Assembly (NCBI GenBank): GCA_018333655.1
Contig: JAGXTJ010000024.1
Coordinates: 1-40,043 of the forward strand
Reading direction: 5' to 3'
Source of the DNA: Bacillota bacterium
Lineage (GTDB): Bacteria; Bacillota; UBA994
DNA length: 40,043 nt
The notes under the pieces are model-generated. The model was not told the DNA's origin, did not search any database, and was given only the letters and a program-made list of their open reading frames with translations. The translations under genes were made by a program, and so were the position numbers. Shown here in pieces: positions 38,706 to 40,043 of this stretch; positions within the stretch are counted from its first letter, which is position 1; the number at the start of each line of letters is the position of its first letter.

Positions 38706-39782
38706 ATGCGCAAATTTGCCTTTATACTGCACCCCATCGTAGCAGACGACATCGCTCGCAAGTTTAAGTTTACCGCCAAATGGTCTGACGTGTGGAAAGA
38801 GAGGCTAGTCAGGCTGCTGCCGCCTCTTAAGGTTTCGCACATTACCGGCATTAAGTCTGACCACGCCGAGGTTGAGGGGTACTTTGTGGCCTGCCCGCTT
38901 ACCTCGCGGCAGCTCTTAGGCGCTGTTTCCGCCGCAGAAGCGACCAAGAAGATTGTGCAGGCGGGGCGCATTGCAGAGAACTTGGGTGCTGAGATAGTAG
39001 GCTTAGGTGCGCTTACCTCTGTGGTGGGGGATGCCGGCATTACCGTGGCCGACAAGCTTAAAATTGGCGTAACTACCGGCAATAGCTACACCGTGGCCAC
39101 AGCCCTGATGGCCTCGCGCTTGGCGGCGGCTAAAATGGGCGTTGACGTCAAGCAGGCTCATGTGGCGGTTGTCGGCGCGACGGGCAGCATCGGGCAGGTT
39201 TGTGCCAGGCTTATGGCCAAAGAGGCCGGTCGCATAACGCTACTGGCACGCAACTTAGAGAGGCTTGAAGTAGTTAAAGAAAAAATCGCCGCAGAAAGCG
39301 GCGTCAATGCTACAGTCTCGCGCGATATTGACGAGAGCCTTAAAACGGCCGATATCGTTATCGCCGTTACCAGCGCCCTAGACTTTGTGGTCGACCCGCG
39401 CGTGCTCAAGCCCGGCGCTATCGTCTGCGACGTAGCGCGCCCGCGCGATGTTTCAGAAGAAGTGGCAAAACTGCGTGACGATGTGCTCATAGTAGACGGC
39501 GGCGTGGTTGCCGTGCCGGGGCCGGTCGATTTTCGCTTTAACTTTGGTTTTCCCCCCCGCACGGCCTATGCCTGCATGGCAGAGACGATGCTCTTGGCGC
39601 TTGAGGGCAAAATGGGCGACTATTCTTTAGGTAGAGATATTAAACTAGAACAAGTAGAAGAAATTACTCGCTTGGCCGAAAAGCATGGCTTCAAACTAGC
39701 CGGGTTCCGCAGCTTCGAACGCGCCGTGAGCGACGAAACGATCGCTGCCATCCGCGCACGCGCCGCAGCCAAGAATAAATAG
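38706..39782 (+). CDS. Acyl-ACP reductase-like NAD(P)H-dependent reductase
   Basis: The 358 residues closely follow cyanobacterial long-chain acyl-[ACP] reductase (AAR), which makes fatty aldehydes. Shared features are the N-terminal half ending GLGALTSVVGD...TTGNSYTVATAL, the Rossmann loop VAVVGATGSIGQVCARLM, LLARNLERL and IVDGGVVAVPG. The block YACMAETMLLALEG carries C290, matching the acyl-thioester cysteine of AAR (C294 in Synechococcus, in a CFAESMLLEFE context, from memory). The start is the ATG at 38706, 8 bases after AGAGAGGTGG; a GTG at 38682 is possible but overlaps the preceding stop. No aldehyde deformylating oxygenase is nearby. Reaction inferred from family; not proven in this group. 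Confidence 0.72.
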   Translation: MRKFAFILHPIVADDIARKFKFTAKWSDVWKERLVRLLPPLKVSHITGIKSDHAEVEGYFVACPLTSRQLLGAVSAAEATKKIVQAGRIAENLGAEIVGLGALTSVVGDAGITVADKLKIGVTTGNSYTVATALMASRLAAAKMGVDVKQAHVAVVGATGSIGQVCARLMAKEAGRITLLARNLERLEVVKEKIAAESGVNATVSRDIDESLKTADIVIAVTSALDFVVDPRVLKPGAIVCDVARPRDVSEEVAKLRDDVLIVDGGVVAVPGPVDFRFNFGFPPRTAYACMAETMLLALEGKMGDYSLGRDIKLEQVEEITRLAEKHGFKLAGFRSFERAVSDETIAAIRARAAAKNK

Positions 39783-39790
39783 AGGAAAAT

Positions 39791-39936
39791 TGGGAGACGA
39801 TTTCAACCACAGAGGCACAGAGGCGTGGAAAAGAGAGGAAGATGGAACGAGCGTAATTGCTTAATTACACTCTTTCTTTCTCTGTGAACTCTGTGCACTC
39901 TGTGGTAAAAAACGTGCCTTCCCCATGCTACAAGGG
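39791..39936. repeat. Dispersed 'CACAGAG' palindromic element, tandem copy 1
   Basis: This 146-bp unit starts TGGGAGACGATTTCAACCAC and holds left arm ACCACAGAGGCACAGAG and right arm CTCTGTGCACTCTGTGGT, which pair with one bulged base. It shares both ends with the copy at 6114-6262 but has a different centre (TAATTGCTTAATTA, itself palindromic). Confidence 0.85.
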
Positions 39937-40043
39937 TGGGAGACGATTTCAACCACAGAGGCACAGAGGCGTGGAAAAGAGAGGAAGATGGAACGAGCGT
40001 AATTGCTTAATTACACTCTTTCTTTCTCTGTGAACTCTGTGCA
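39937..40043. repeat. Dispersed 'CACAGAG' palindromic element, tandem copy 2 (cut by window edge)
   Basis: Identical base for base to the first 107 bases of the preceding unit, giving an exact 146-bp period. The array may continue beyond the window. No gene is present from 39783 to the end. Confidence 0.85.

Overview
The window looks like chromosome from a monoderm, probably anaerobic, member of the Bacillota (clostridial sensu lato). This is inferred from gene order and gene types, not from a database match. The main clues are the run rpmE - DUF1385 - prfA - prmC, an Rrf2/IscR - NifS - NifU set, strong AGGAGG ribosome sites, SigA-type promoters, a zinc-type L31, SLH and 'copper amine oxidase N-like' surface proteins, and no outer-membrane genes. 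Most genes are moderately GC-rich with tight spacing. Two regions are accessory: an AT-rich pair at 6.8-8.2 kb and a defence/toxin-antitoxin patch at 19.3-22.4 kb.

Layout. 1-640: the N-terminus of a tyrosine-recombinase-like integrase leaving the left edge, followed by hairpins and a REP-like palindrome. 640-6075: ribosome and translation-release genes (rpmE, DUF1385, prfA, prmC), then the iron-sulfur set. 6100-8305: repeat elements and a two-gene AT-rich insertion bracketed by near-identical 52-bp direct repeats. 8.3-17.7 kb: housekeeping enzymes (D-aminoacylase-like amidohydrolase, murC, M20 peptidase, argS, NUDIX, murB, a GCGGLCGG-motif protein, tRNA-Pro(CGG), a zinc-ribbon protein, dus). 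17.7-19.1 kb: a secreted S41 protease. 19.3-22.4 kb: RloA/RloB (AbiL-like), a MNT nucleotidyltransferase with a broken or frameshifted HepT partner, and a HicB-like remnant. 22.5-35.7 kb: cell-surface block (murJ, an LCP-like protein with a CuAO-like domain, a degraded copy of that domain, a Wzy/WaaL-type ligase with TPRs, a 1112-residue Ig/CuAO surface protein, and a BIG2x8-SLHx3 protein). 35.7-37.1 kb: an SLC13-type transporter. 37.2-39.8 kb: a compact three-gene operon of an HTH regulator, a protein of the type databases label 'quinate 5-dehydrogenase', and a reductase closely resembling cyanobacterial acyl-ACP reductase with its active-site Cys. 39.8 kb to the end: two perfect tandem copies of a 146-bp palindromic repeat, the second cut by the window edge.

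How the parts fit. The first block couples translation termination (RF1 and its methyltransferase). The isc-type genes supply Fe-S clusters under their own Rrf2 regulator. murC, murB and murJ belong to peptidoglycan synthesis but sit in separate transcription units. The surface block could assemble and possibly glycosylate an S-layer-like coat anchored by SLH domains. Dispersed palindromes and 7-bp degenerate arrays occupy several intergenic gaps and share sequence with one another.

Best candidates for something undescribed: the regulator / 'quinate dehydrogenase' / acyl-ACP-reductase-like operon at 37.2-39.8 kb; the direct-repeat-bracketed AT-rich pair; the MNT-HepT junction, which carries a CTT-TAA shift-like site; the structured leader before the 1112-residue surface protein; and the 'CACAGAG' palindrome family with its heptamer arrays.
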